Positions 11,557 to 20,366 of a stretch of 64,000 nt of DNA are shown here, piece by piece. Numbering within the stretch: the stretch's first letter is position 1; the number at the start of each line of letters is the position of its first letter. Position numbers and translations under genes: made by a program. The DNA is from an uncultured Colwellia sp. (lineage in GTDB: Bacteria > Pseudomonadota > Gammaproteobacteria > Enterobacterales > Alteromonadaceae), in the NCBI GenBank assembly GCA_913058395.1, contig CAJXQI010000011.1, positions 98,826 to 162,825 of the forward strand, read 5' to 3'. A model generated the notes under the pieces. It saw only the letters and a list, made by a program, of their open reading frames with translations, was not told where the DNA came from and did not search any database.

Positions 11557-11657
11557 TTATTGCACATAAGTAAAATCAACACATGTGTTAAATCTATGTT
11601 AAGAATATTTATTTTTCAAGTGCAAATATTAAAATTATTGTACATAAGTAAAACCAA
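11557..11657. promoter_or_regulatory. Paired 23-bp direct repeats and a 12-bp palindrome upstream of the thioesterase gene
   Basis: Two 23-bp copies (11557-11579 and 11635-11657) of the form TTATTGnACATAAGTAAAA match at all but two positions. A perfect palindrome AACACATGTGTT (11578-11589) abuts the first copy. The block fills the 5' region of the thioesterase gene and looks like operator DNA; the binding protein is unknown. Confidence 0.6.
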
Positions 11658-11713
11658 TAAATAGGCTAAATTTCAACCAAACATGCCAAGAGTTTACGTG
11701 AAATAGAACGTAC

Positions 11714-12964
11714 TTATGAAATAATCCTTTTATCATCAATTACCTTGCCATCATCTAGTAAGCTACCAACTTGTACAAACTCAACGCTGCCATTAAGTTT
11801 AGTAAACTTTTTCAAGTCACTGGTAAGTTGAAAAAGTAACGTTTCGGTATTTACATCTGGTTTGTTTATATGGTTAAACTCACATTGTAAGTGCATTTTG
11901 TCTTGATGGTTTTGCTGAGTTATCGTCAAGCGCGCCTTGGGAAAGTCGTCTGTTGTTAATCGCACACGTTCAATTTGTTCAGGGTGAACAAACATACCTT
12001 TTACTTTAGTCGTTTGGTCAGCACGCCCTAACCAACCCTTAATACGCATATTGCTTCTGCCACAAGCACTTTTACCAGGCTTTACCGCCGATAAATCACC
12101 AGTAGCAAAACGAATTAATGGATAATCGGTATTGAAACTTGTCACCACCACCTCTCCTACTTCGCCATCGGCTACGGGCTCTAAACTGCCGGGGCGAACA
12201 ATTTCGACAATAAGATCTTCAGCGATAATTAAGCCATCATCAGCAATACTTTCATAAGCGATTAAGCCGATATCAGCTGTTGCATAAGCTTGTAAAACAT
12301 CAATGCCTGCATGAGTAAATTCCGCTCGTAGTGCTTTTGGTAACGCTTCTCCTGTGACTAACGCTTTTTTAATACTAGTAATATCTCGACTTTGCACTTT
12401 CGCCTTATTAAGTAAAATATTAAGAAAAGATGGCGTGCCGCAATAGCCCTGTGGTTTTAAATCTTCTATAAGTTCAAGTTGTTGTTCTGTTTGTCCAGGA
12501 CCTGCGGGAATAACCACACAACCGCAAGCACGTGCACCTGAATCAAGAATAAAACCACCCGGCGTTAAGTGATACGACAAACAGTTTTGTACCAGATCGC
12601 CCTCTCTAAAGCCTGCGGCATAAAAAGCTTGTCCCATACGCCACCAATCTTGCTGGCAATTCTCTAGCTCATAAATAGGCCCCGGCGATTGAAATATTCG
12701 ACTAACATTGCCATTTTTAGTATTTAGCCCAGCCAACGGCGGACTTAACTTTTGTAAACGCAGTAAGTTCGACTTTCGCGTTATGGGTAGTTTTGCTAAT
12801 TGCGCTCGAGAGTCAACATTGTCTGCATTAATATCAGCTAATAGCGCTTGATAATAACTAGACTGCTGCTTGGCAAGTGAAACAAACTCAGGCAAACGTG
12901 AAAACAAAGTTTGTTCACGAACATCTGCCGCTGTATTTTCTTTTTGATGATAAAAATCAGTCAT
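11714..12964 (-). CDS. PaaK-like adenylate-forming CoA ligase (phenylacetate-CoA ligase family)
   Basis: 416 residues. It shows the phenylacetate-CoA ligase type of adenylating domain: AFYAAGFREGDLVQNCLSYHLTPGG, VIPAGPGQTEQQLELIEDLKPQGYCGTPSFL, QAYATADIGLIAYES, EVVVTSFNTDYPLIRFATGDLS, and GRADQTTKVKGMFVHPEQIE leading into the small C-terminal domain. The family makes aryl- or acyl-CoA from a carboxylate, ATP and CoA. It is the last gene in the run livG, acyl-CoA ligase, livH, livM, substrate-binding protein and livF on the same strand, and starts 79 bases after the livF-like stop. It would activate the imported carboxylate. The substrate is not evident; phenylacetate itself is unlikely, since no other paa genes are present here. 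Confidence 0.85.
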   Translation of the reverse strand: MTDFYHQKENTAADVREQTLFSRLPEFVSLAKQQSSYYQALLADINADNVDSRAQLAKLPITRKSNLLRLQKLSPPLAGLNTKNGNVSRIFQSPGPIYELENCQQDWWRMGQAFYAAGFREGDLVQNCLSYHLTPGGFILDSGARACGCVVIPAGPGQTEQQLELIEDLKPQGYCGTPSFLNILLNKAKVQSRDITSIKKALVTGEALPKALRAEFTHAGIDVLQAYATADIGLIAYESIADDGLIIAEDLIVEIVRPGSLEPVADGEVGEVVVTSFNTDYPLIRFATGDLSAVKPGKSACGRSNMRIKGWLGRADQTTKVKGMFVHPEQIERVRLTTDDFPKARLTITQQNHQDKMHLQCEFNHINKPDVNTETLLFQLTSDLKKFTKLNGSVEFVQVGSLLDDGKVIDDKRIIS

Positions 12965-13043
12965 AATGGCTCAACAACGTTACAAAAAATGTGGTTTTAA
13001 AATAGTTATAAAATAGTTTTAACGACGATTAGATAGTGCTTTA

Positions 13044-13865
13044 TTACAACCATCGCTTACGACGTTTATAAGACTTCAAGCCCTTAAAGCTTTTCCGTTC
13101 TTCATTGCCACCACCTAAATAAAACTCTTTAACGTCTTCATTACTCATTAACTGTTCTTGGGTACCATCTAGAACGATTTTCCCTGACTCCATAATGTAA
13201 CCATAATTAGCTGCCCTTAATGCGTAGTTAGCATTTTGCTCAACCAGCAGCATGGTGATCCCTTGGTCGACATTAATTTTTTTAATTATGCCAAATACTT
13301 CTTTTACCAAAAGTGGTGATAGGCCCATTGAAGGTTCATCAAGACAAATCATTTTCGGTCGTGCCATTAATGCACGGCCAATGGCTAACATTTGCTGCTC
13401 ACCACCTGATAAGTAACCCGCTAAGCCCGTGCGTTCTTTTAAACGAGGAAAGTAGTGATAAACCATCTCAATATCTTGATTTATTTGCGAGTCTTTACGA
13501 GTAAATGCGCCCAACTTAAGGTTTTCTAACGAGGTCATATCTTCGACAATACGGCGCCCTTCCATGACTTGAAATAAGCCGCTTCGTACTACATCTTCAG
13601 CATTTTTACTGTCGATACGTTCGCCCATAAAAGTAATATCACCTTTAGTTACTTCACCATTTTCAGTTTTCAATAAACCCGATATAGCTTTTAAGGTGGT
13701 CGACTTTCCTGCGCCATTTGGCCCTAAAAGGGTGACAACTTCACCTTCAGGAACGTCTAAACTAACACCTCGAAGTACTTGTATAACTTCGTCGTATACG
13801 ACTTCAATATTGTTCACTGTCAATATTGGTGATGCAGGTTGTAGTTTTGTAGCCGCTTGTGACAT
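13044..13865 (-). CDS. LivF-like branched-chain-type ABC transporter ATP-binding protein
   Basis: 273 residues. Walker A GPNGAGKST, signature LSGGEQQMLAIGRAL and Walker B MICLDEPSMGLSP define an ABC ATPase, and LLVEQNANYALRAANYGYIMESG is diagnostic of LivF. A basic C-terminal tail (LKSYKRRKRWL) extends beyond the usual LivF length of about 235. It pairs with the LivG-like protein at 19400-20227 to power import through the LivH/LivM-like permeases. It lies in the same leftward operon, after the substrate-binding protein gene. Confidence 0.93.
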   Translation of the reverse strand: MSQAATKLQPASPILTVNNIEVVYDEVIQVLRGVSLDVPEGEVVTLLGPNGAGKSTTLKAISGLLKTENGEVTKGDITFMGERIDSKNAEDVVRSGLFQVMEGRRIVEDMTSLENLKLGAFTRKDSQINQDIEMVYHYFPRLKERTGLAGYLSGGEQQMLAIGRALMARPKMICLDEPSMGLSPLLVKEVFGIIKKINVDQGITMLLVEQNANYALRAANYGYIMESGKIVLDGTQEQLMSNEDVKEFYLGGGNEERKSFKGLKSYKRRKRWL

Positions 13866-13998
13866 ACATACTCCGTAATAATATTTTTAGTGATGAATTT
13901 TTACTGCTAAATTCATGCTATTTAGTTCATACAAGAAAGTGGTTGTTGACCGAAGTTATTACTTTGCTCAACAACCTAACATTAACGAAAAGAGTGAA

Positions 13999-15246
13999 TT
14001 AGTAGCCTAGCCAGTCTTCTCGGCGATCAAGGGTTACTTGCGAAACTTTCTCTACCGCAATATCACCACCGTTATAGTTACCTTTGTAAATATTCACTTG
14101 GTTAATGCCACGATGATCTTCATTGCTCCAGTTAGCCGCTAAACAAACACCTTCAAGCCCCTCCGGAACCCAATTATCACGGGCGTACATACCTTTCTTG
14201 ATGTTTTCACCGGTAATACCACCGTTGTCTTTCGCCCATTCCATCGCTTCTTTCATAAAGAAAGTTGAACAAACACCGCGAATATAATGATGAACTCGTT
14301 GTTCTTGTCCTGACTTATCTGACTGTTTAGATATTTCGCGCACCAGTTTCATACCCGGTACTTGGTCAGTCCAAAATGGTGTCATGGTAGGGAAAACATA
14401 ATCTTTAATCCCCTCACCTGCAGCGCTGAATATTTTCTTATCACCACCCCAGATATTCGACATAAACTGAATATCAGTGCCAACAGTGTTACAAGACTTA
14501 ACTAATGAAAGCACCGAGCCACCTAAGTTGCCGATATAGCCATAATTTGAGCCTGAACTTTTCAAGCTCAAACATTGCGCTTTAAAATCTCCAGGCTTCA
14601 TCGAAATAACCACTGATGGTTGAACATCGAAACCTAGTTCACTTGCATACTCAGCACAGGCGGCTTTTGGCGCATTAGGAAAAGGATGGTTAGCGCCAAT
14701 ATGGGTAAATTTAGGCTTGCCTTTGCTTCCTTTTTCTTGCCAGTCTTTTGCCGCCCACTGCACTAAGCCACGACAGGCGTCTGAATACGATGCGCCGTAA
14801 AAAAAGTTATAAGGTGCTGGCTTTTTAGTATGTGGATTTTTACCGGTTGGATCAGTTAAATGTCCTGAATATGAGGCTGAAAATACAGGCGTTTTATCTC
14901 TAGCAACAAAAGATATTAATGCTTCTGTATCTGCTGTTCCCCAGCCTTGCATCGCGACCATTTTTTTGCGTGAATGCCATTTTTTATAAGAAGCAATCGC
15001 TTGTGGTACTTTGTAGGCATAGTCAATTGTTTCATATTCTAGTTTTGTGCCTTTAATACCGCCATTGGCATTTATATAAGCTAAAGAGTCTCGAACTCCA
15101 TCAGCGTAATTTTTACCAACAAATGCTGTCGGACCAGACATATCAGCCAAATGGCCAACAAATACTGAATCTTGTGCGAAAACTTGACTGCTCATCCCCA
15201 AAGCACAGCATACGAATAGAGAACTTAATTTTGCTTTATGTTGCAT
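13999..15246 (-). CDS. Periplasmic substrate-binding protein of a Liv-type ABC transporter
   Basis: 415 residues with a clear signal peptide (LFVCCALGMSSQVFAQ, cleavage near residue 24). The mature part begins VFVGHLADMSGPTAFVGKNYADGVRDSLAYINANGGIKG, the classic start of LivJ/LivK-like type I periplasmic binding proteins. It also contains AMQGWGTADTEALISFVARDKTPVFSASYSGHL. It captures the ligand in the periplasm and delivers it to the permease. It lies between the livM-like and livF-like genes of one operon, with its own good Shine-Dalgarno (AAGGAAA). The neighbouring CoA ligases and DcaP-type porin suggest that the ligand is a carboxylate rather than a branched-chain amino acid. Confidence 0.92.
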   Translation of the reverse strand: MQHKAKLSSLFVCCALGMSSQVFAQDSVFVGHLADMSGPTAFVGKNYADGVRDSLAYINANGGIKGTKLEYETIDYAYKVPQAIASYKKWHSRKKMVAMQGWGTADTEALISFVARDKTPVFSASYSGHLTDPTGKNPHTKKPAPYNFFYGASYSDACRGLVQWAAKDWQEKGSKGKPKFTHIGANHPFPNAPKAACAEYASELGFDVQPSVVISMKPGDFKAQCLSLKSSGSNYGYIGNLGGSVLSLVKSCNTVGTDIQFMSNIWGGDKKIFSAAGEGIKDYVFPTMTPFWTDQVPGMKLVREISKQSDKSGQEQRVHHYIRGVCSTFFMKEAMEWAKDNGGITGENIKKGMYARDNWVPEGLEGVCLAANWSNEDHRGINQVNIYKGNYNGGDIAVEKVSQVTLDRREDWLGY

Positions 15247-15361
15247 GACTATTTCCTTCTTCTTTTAAATGGCTATATTGCCAATGACTTGTTGTATTAA
15301 TCGTTGTACTAGTTGTTGCATTAATTTTTCATCTTTATTTTTTTACTTGTTATTCAATCTC

Positions 15362-16435
15362 TTAGTAAGAAAATGGGTAGAACTTCCAATAGTTTTTAAT
15401 TTGTCCCCAACGATGTGCCATGCCTTCGGGTTCAAAAATAAGGAATAAAATAATCACTAAGCCTATCGCCATTTCTTTTATATAAGCTAAACCGTCAACT
15501 ACCATAGGAATGTTGCCCCACTCGGTCATTTTCATTAGACCAACGCCACCTTCTAGTGCTTCAGGCAAAAACACCATAAACACCACGCCCATTAAAGTGC
15601 CTTTAATTGAGCCCAAGCCGCCGATAATGATCATGGCGAGAAACTGTATTGACATGAAAAGTGTGAATCCTTCCGCTGAGACGTAACCCAAGTAATGAGC
15701 ATATAAAGCGCCGCCAATACCGGCATAAAATGACGAAACACCAAACGATAACAAACGATACTTGTTTAGTTTAATGCCCATTATTTCAGCGGAAAGGTAA
15801 TGGTCACGTACAGCGATAAACGCACGTCCTTCTCGGCTACGCATTAAGTTACAGCCCCAAATATACATAAACACTAGGGCAAACAAGGCTACGTAAAAGA
15901 AGCTTTCGTCGGTATCAAAAGCGAAACCAAATAGGTTAATAGGATCAGCTGACGACCCTGCTGAGCCACCTGAAAACCAATCTGCTCGGGCAAAAAAATC
16001 TTCTAAAATAAATTGCGCCGCCAGTGTTGCAATTGCTAGGTACAGGCCTTTAATGCGCGATGCCGGCAAACCAAATACCATGCCCACTCCCATGGTTAAA
16101 AATCCCGCTAGTGGAATACAAAGTAATACCGGTATGCCAAATGAAATATTTAACCAAGCTGACGCAAACGCGCCAAAACCAAAGAATGCGCCATGGCCTA
16201 AGGATATTTGTCCGGTATAACCGACCAAAATATTTAAGCCTAACGCTGCAATGCCTAAATACGATATTTGAATAAATAAAGTCAGGTAATATGCATCAAC
16301 CAAATATGGTGCTGCACATAAGAAGGCAATAGCAATAATGGCTACATGCTTAATGTTTTTTGTTTCAAAAATAGTATTATCTTGTTTATAGCTAGTGCGA
16401 AAATCTCCGCACGGACGCATCGTTAAACTCGACAT
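15362..16435 (-). CDS. LivM-like branched-chain-type ABC transporter permease
   Basis: 357 residues with about ten hydrophobic spans. LGLNILVGYTGQISLGHGAFFGFGAFASAWL, FGLPASRIKGLYLAIATLAAQFILE and MAIIIGGLGSIKGTLMGVVFMVFLPEAL are the classical LivM blocks. It forms the inner-membrane channel with the LivH-like protein encoded just upstream (16525-17418). It lies inside the uptake operon, 115 bases upstream of the binding-protein gene. Confidence 0.93.
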   Translation of the reverse strand: MSSLTMRPCGDFRTSYKQDNTIFETKNIKHVAIIAIAFLCAAPYLVDAYYLTLFIQISYLGIAALGLNILVGYTGQISLGHGAFFGFGAFASAWLNISFGIPVLLCIPLAGFLTMGVGMVFGLPASRIKGLYLAIATLAAQFILEDFFARADWFSGGSAGSSADPINLFGFAFDTDESFFYVALFALVFMYIWGCNLMRSREGRAFIAVRDHYLSAEIMGIKLNKYRLLSFGVSSFYAGIGGALYAHYLGYVSAEGFTLFMSIQFLAMIIIGGLGSIKGTLMGVVFMVFLPEALEGGVGLMKMTEWGNIPMVVDGLAYIKEMAIGLVIILFLIFEPEGMAHRWGQIKNYWKFYPFSY

Positions 16436-16524
16436 AGTAAACTCCTAAAATTCAATATTGTTCGCTGTAAATTGGCGCTGCGTTAAGTACTCAGCGCCTT
16501 ATGAATTGATAAAATGGCGAACCT

Positions 16525-17418
16525 TTAAATTCGTTCGATATCTTTAGTGCCAAATAAACCGTATGGCTTGAACCAAAGGATGATCAGCAAGACATAAAAT
16601 GGTGCAATGTCATACATGTTGCCAATTTGCAGATACTGGCTATCAAAGAACTCAGCAACATTCTCTAAAACCCCGATGATCAAACCACCAACAATGGCAC
16701 CAACAATAGAGTCTAATCCGCCTAAAATAACCGCTGGAAACACTTTAATGCCCATCATTGAAAGCGAACTTGAAACGCCACTGACCATAGCAATAACGAC
16801 ACCTGCTGTTGCTGATACTGTTGCGGCTATGCCCCAGCTCATAGCAAATACCTGCTTAACGGAAATACCTAAACTTTGCGCGATTTGTTGGTCAAAAGCG
16901 GTAGCTCGCATGGCTAAACCATATTTGGAATATTTGAAGAATAAATAGAACGCCACCATAATAATTAGCGCGATCACCGTACTCATTAAGTAAGCAACTT
17001 CGATATTTAAACCTAGTATTTGAATACTTTCGGTTTCAAACACTTTTGGAAAGCTTTGTGCAGAAACACCAAATATCCATTTCATCAAGGCTTGGAAAAA
17101 TATCGATAAACCAATAGTCACCATGATGACTGAAATAATAGGCTCGCCAATCATCGGGCGTAGAACAATCATTTGCAGCAAAATGCCAAACACCGCCATA
17201 AATACCATGGTCAGTAAAAACCCGACAATAAAGGGCAGCTCCAAATAAATCAGTAGTGCCCAACAAATCCAGGCACCGATCAATAAGAATTCACCTTGAG
17301 CAAAGTTAACAATTTGTGTTGATTTATAAACCAAGACAAAACACATGCCCACGACGCCATACAATAAGCCAACAATTAAGCCGTTGACGATTAATTGAGT
17401 TAGTAATTCAAAGTTCAT
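16525..17418 (-). CDS. LivH-like branched-chain-type ABC transporter permease
   Basis: 297 residues, about eight membrane spans. LIVGLLYGVVGMCFVLVYKSTQIVNFAQGEFLLIGAW, YGLAMRATAFDQQIAQSLGISVKQVFAMSWG and FPAVILGGLDSIVGAIVGGLIIGVLE are diagnostic of LivH permeases. The start codon overlaps the stop of the upstream acyl-CoA ligase gene (ATGA, positions 17415-17418), so translation is coupled to that ligase. This supports import and CoA activation as one process. Confidence 0.94.
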   Translation of the reverse strand: MNFELLTQLIVNGLIVGLLYGVVGMCFVLVYKSTQIVNFAQGEFLLIGAWICWALLIYLELPFIVGFLLTMVFMAVFGILLQMIVLRPMIGEPIISVIMVTIGLSIFFQALMKWIFGVSAQSFPKVFETESIQILGLNIEVAYLMSTVIALIIMVAFYLFFKYSKYGLAMRATAFDQQIAQSLGISVKQVFAMSWGIAATVSATAGVVIAMVSGVSSSLSMMGIKVFPAVILGGLDSIVGAIVGGLIIGVLENVAEFFDSQYLQIGNMYDIAPFYVLLIILWFKPYGLFGTKDIERI

Positions 17419-19400
17419 GATGCTCTCCGTTCTATAATTTCTTGCTCAACAGTGCCGGTGTTTGACTGTGTATCTGACAAGCCATTTGACAGTAAGGACT
17501 TAACTCTAAGCTGAGTTTGAATACGGGTTTTTGTGCCATCTTGAAAAACCACTGTTGTGTCAATATCAACAACATCTTTGTCGTCATAGATTGCAGAAAT
17601 AATGTCACCGTACTTTTCAGCAATAACGCCACGACGAACCTTACGGGTGCGGGTTAGCTCACCATCATCAGCATCAAGCTCTTTATAAAGTAATAAGAAT
17701 TTATGAATTTTTTGTGCCTCAGGAAGTGACTCATTTACCCGTGATATTTCTTCACTAAGCTTTTGATAAACCTCAGGCAAGGTAGATAGGTTGGTATAGT
17801 TAGTAAATGAATAGCCATTTTGCTCAGCCCATTTCGCCACAATGCTAAAGCGAATACAGATAATGGCTGACAAGTAAGGTTTATCTTTTCCTAGAATGAC
17901 CGCTTCACCGATAAATGAAGAGAACTTCAATTTGTTTTCAATGTATTGCGGCGAGTACTGTGCACCATTGCTAGTACAAGCCAGATCTTTGATTCGATCA
18001 ATCACCACCAAGTGACCCGAAGGCTTAAAATAACCGGCGTCTCCTGTTTGCATCCAACCATCAACAACATCTTCGTCATAGGCTTGTTGATTGTTCAAAT
18101 AGCCAGTAAACATACCGACGGTTTTAGAAATAATTTCGCCAACGCCAGCTTCGTCAGTATTAATCACTTTCACTTGCGCATTATCAAAAGCGACACCAAC
18201 ACTGTCGTAATCAACATCATCTTCCTGGTGAATGGTATAAGCACCACACATTTCAGTTTGGCCATAAAGCTGACGTAAAGGCACACCAATGGTTTGGAAA
18301 AATCTAAAGGTATCTGGCCCCATTGCTGCACCACCTGTTGCCGCCGATTTTAGAAATGAAAAACCTAAGCGATCACGCAGTGCTTTCATCAATAACACGT
18401 CAGCTAACCAAGACTTTTTACCTTGTGCTTGACTCGCTTCTGCCAGCTTCATTGCGTAATTAAATAGTTTTCTTTTTAATGGCGTTGAGTCCATCATTCT
18501 GGCCTGTACATCAGCCAAAATTCCTTCCCAGACTCTTGGTGCTAATAAGACAAAACTTGGTCCTATTTCACGTAGGTCTGACATTAAGGTTTCTTGCTCT
18601 TCAACAAAGTTAACTATTTGGCGGGCAATCAGCGCTTGTCCTACGGCATAAACCTGTTCCATGATCCAAGGCAATGGCAAAACAGAAACATAGTTATCAC
18701 CGGCATTACGCGGATCTGCTCGAAGATATGAACTGCAATGCTTAACAAAATTGCCGCCATTAAGTAGTGCAATTTTGGGTTTAGAGGTTGTGCCTGAGGT
18801 CGTACAATAAATAGAGATATCATCAGGCGTAGTGGCAGCAAGTAATTCTTGATAGTGCTTTGGTTTTGCCTTATCAATTTCCTGACCTAGCTTATAAAGC
18901 ACGTTGACATCAATCAGGCGTGAGTCGTTATATTTACGCATACCTCTTGGGTCGCAATAAACAATAAACTTAACTTGTGGAATATCATCACCAAGTTCAA
19001 GTAACTTATCACATTGCTCTTCATTTTCAGCAATTACTACCGTCGCGCCACTGCTATCAAGCAAGTACACCACTTCTTCGTGCATCGAGTCTTGGTAAAT
19101 TCCTATGGAATAACAGCGCATCGCGTGAGCAGCAACTTCTCCCCACACCCACTCAGGGCGGTTATCACCCAGTAAAGCAATCGCATCACCTTGGCTTACG
19201 CCCATATCTAATAACGCTAGTGATAGCCATTTCACTCGATCGTTATAATCAGTCCAAGTGAACTCATTCCAAATACCAAACTCTTTTTCTCGCATGGCAA
19301 CATCGTTAGGCCAGAGCTGGGCGTTGTTTTGTAAAATTTTAGGAAAAGTATTTAACTCGCCCATTTCAAAGTCGTTCTGGTGTTGATTAATTGATGACAT
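17415..19400 (-). CDS. Long-chain acyl-CoA synthetase-like AMP-binding protein
   Basis: 661 residues, the size of FadD15/ACSL-type adenylating enzymes. Motifs: ISIYCTTSGTTSKPKIALL (P-loop, with Ser where many relatives have Gly), PLRQLYGQTEMCGAYT, VDGWMQTGDAGYF and LVVIDRIKDLACTSNGAQYSPQYIENKLK (hinge and C-terminal domain). It would form an acyl-AMP and then an acyl-CoA. It overlaps the livG stop by one base and the livH start by four, so it is embedded inside an ABC transporter operon. This suggests vectorial activation of the imported carboxylate. Together with the PaaK-like ligase at the operon end, the module encodes two unrelated CoA ligases. Confidence 0.9.
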   Translation of the reverse strand: MSSINQHQNDFEMGELNTFPKILQNNAQLWPNDVAMREKEFGIWNEFTWTDYNDRVKWLSLALLDMGVSQGDAIALLGDNRPEWVWGEVAAHAMRCYSIGIYQDSMHEEVVYLLDSSGATVVIAENEEQCDKLLELGDDIPQVKFIVYCDPRGMRKYNDSRLIDVNVLYKLGQEIDKAKPKHYQELLAATTPDDISIYCTTSGTTSKPKIALLNGGNFVKHCSSYLRADPRNAGDNYVSVLPLPWIMEQVYAVGQALIARQIVNFVEEQETLMSDLREIGPSFVLLAPRVWEGILADVQARMMDSTPLKRKLFNYAMKLAEASQAQGKKSWLADVLLMKALRDRLGFSFLKSAATGGAAMGPDTFRFFQTIGVPLRQLYGQTEMCGAYTIHQEDDVDYDSVGVAFDNAQVKVINTDEAGVGEIISKTVGMFTGYLNNQQAYDEDVVDGWMQTGDAGYFKPSGHLVVIDRIKDLACTSNGAQYSPQYIENKLKFSSFIGEAVILGKDKPYLSAIICIRFSIVAKWAEQNGYSFTNYTNLSTLPEVYQKLSEEISRVNESLPEAQKIHKFLLLYKELDADDGELTRTRKVRRGVIAEKYGDIISAIYDDKDVVDIDTTVVFQDGTKTRIQTQLRVKSLLSNGLSDTQSNTGTVEQEIIERRAS

Positions 19401-20227
19401 TAGCTCACCTCCTCTAATTTCACATCAGCTTGCACCGTATCTTCAGCATCTTCTTCAAGCCCTAAATAAGCGCGTTTTACATAAGGGTCTGCCATCACTT
19501 CATCAGGTAAGCCAGAAATAAGCTTCTTACCAAAGTCGAGCACCATAACTTCGTGTGAGATATCCATTACCACGCCCATGTCATGCTCGATCATCACCAC
19601 GGTAATACCGAACTCTTCATTTAGATCGAGTATGTATCTAGCCATGTCCTCTTTTTCTTCAAGGTTCATGCCTGCCATAGGTTCATCAAGTAAAATGAGT
19701 TTGGGGTTTAACGCCATTGCACGCGCTAATTCAACACGTTTACGTAAACCGTATGACAAGGTGCCAGCAACCGATTTACGAATATGAGAAATTTCAAGAA
19801 AGTCGATAACCTCTTCCACTTTTCTTCGGTGAGCTAATTCTTCTTTTTGCGCGCCAGATGTCCAATATAAAGGCCCTGTAAGCCAATTATTTTTTAGTAA
19901 ATGATGTCGACCAACCATGATGTTGTCTAATACCGACATATGACCAAATAAGGCTAAATTTTGAAAAGTACGCCCCATACCAAGATCCGCACGGTCATTC
20001 GGACGTAAGTGAGTTACCTCTTTACCGTCGAAAGTTATTTTGCCGCTATTAGGGCGGTAACGACCTGAAATACAATTCAGCATCGAGGTTTTACCTGCAC
20101 CATTTGGGCCGATAATGGAAAAAACGGAACCTTGTTTAACTGAAAAGCTAACGTCGGTTAAGGCTTTAACGCCGCCAAAAGCCAGTGATATTTGCTCAAT
20201 ATTGAGTATCGACGTGGTCATACTCAA
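19400..20227 (-). CDS. LivG-like branched-chain-type ABC transporter ATP-binding protein
   Basis: 275 residues. Walker A GPNGAGKTS, MGRTFQNLALFGHMSVLDNIMVGRHHLL (LivG-specific), signature LSYGLRKRVELARAM, Walker B LILLDEPMAGMN and VVMIEHDMGVVMDISHEVMVLDFG. It is the first gene of the uptake operon, with a strong AGGAGG site before the ATG. It energises import together with the LivF-like ATPase. A GC-rich terminator-like hairpin (20272-20302) separates it from the porin gene on the same strand. Confidence 0.94.
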   Translation of the reverse strand: MSMTTSILNIEQISLAFGGVKALTDVSFSVKQGSVFSIIGPNGAGKTSMLNCISGRYRPNSGKITFDGKEVTHLRPNDRADLGMGRTFQNLALFGHMSVLDNIMVGRHHLLKNNWLTGPLYWTSGAQKEELAHRRKVEEVIDFLEISHIRKSVAGTLSYGLRKRVELARAMALNPKLILLDEPMAGMNLEEKEDMARYILDLNEEFGITVVMIEHDMGVVMDISHEVMVLDFGKKLISGLPDEVMADPYVKRAYLGLEEDAEDTVQADVKLEEVS

Positions 20228-20271
20228 CCTCCTAAATTCAAATGGGGATAAAAATTCCGAAAATTTAATAT

Positions 20272-20302
20272 CTCAAAAAAATAGAGGGGGACAAGCCCCC
20301 TC
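20272..20302 (-). terminator. GC-rich rho-independent terminator after the porin gene
   Basis: On the minus strand a 7-bp stem (GAGGGGG / CCCCCTC) is followed by TATTTTTTTG. It sits 65 bases downstream of the porin stop and only about 45 bases before the livG start. It therefore either separates two units or attenuates read-through from a strong porin promoter into the transporter operon. Confidence 0.85.
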
Positions 20303-20366
20303 CTAAAAACGTAACAACGATTGGGAAAGTTACGAAAGTTTCAAACATTAAAAGGTCCTTAAGGGG

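Noticed and set aside
13044..20227. Liv-type operon considered as a plain branched-chain amino acid transporter
   Set aside because: Two CoA ligases are interleaved or contiguous with it and a DcaP-type porin is upstream, which favours a carboxylate ligand.
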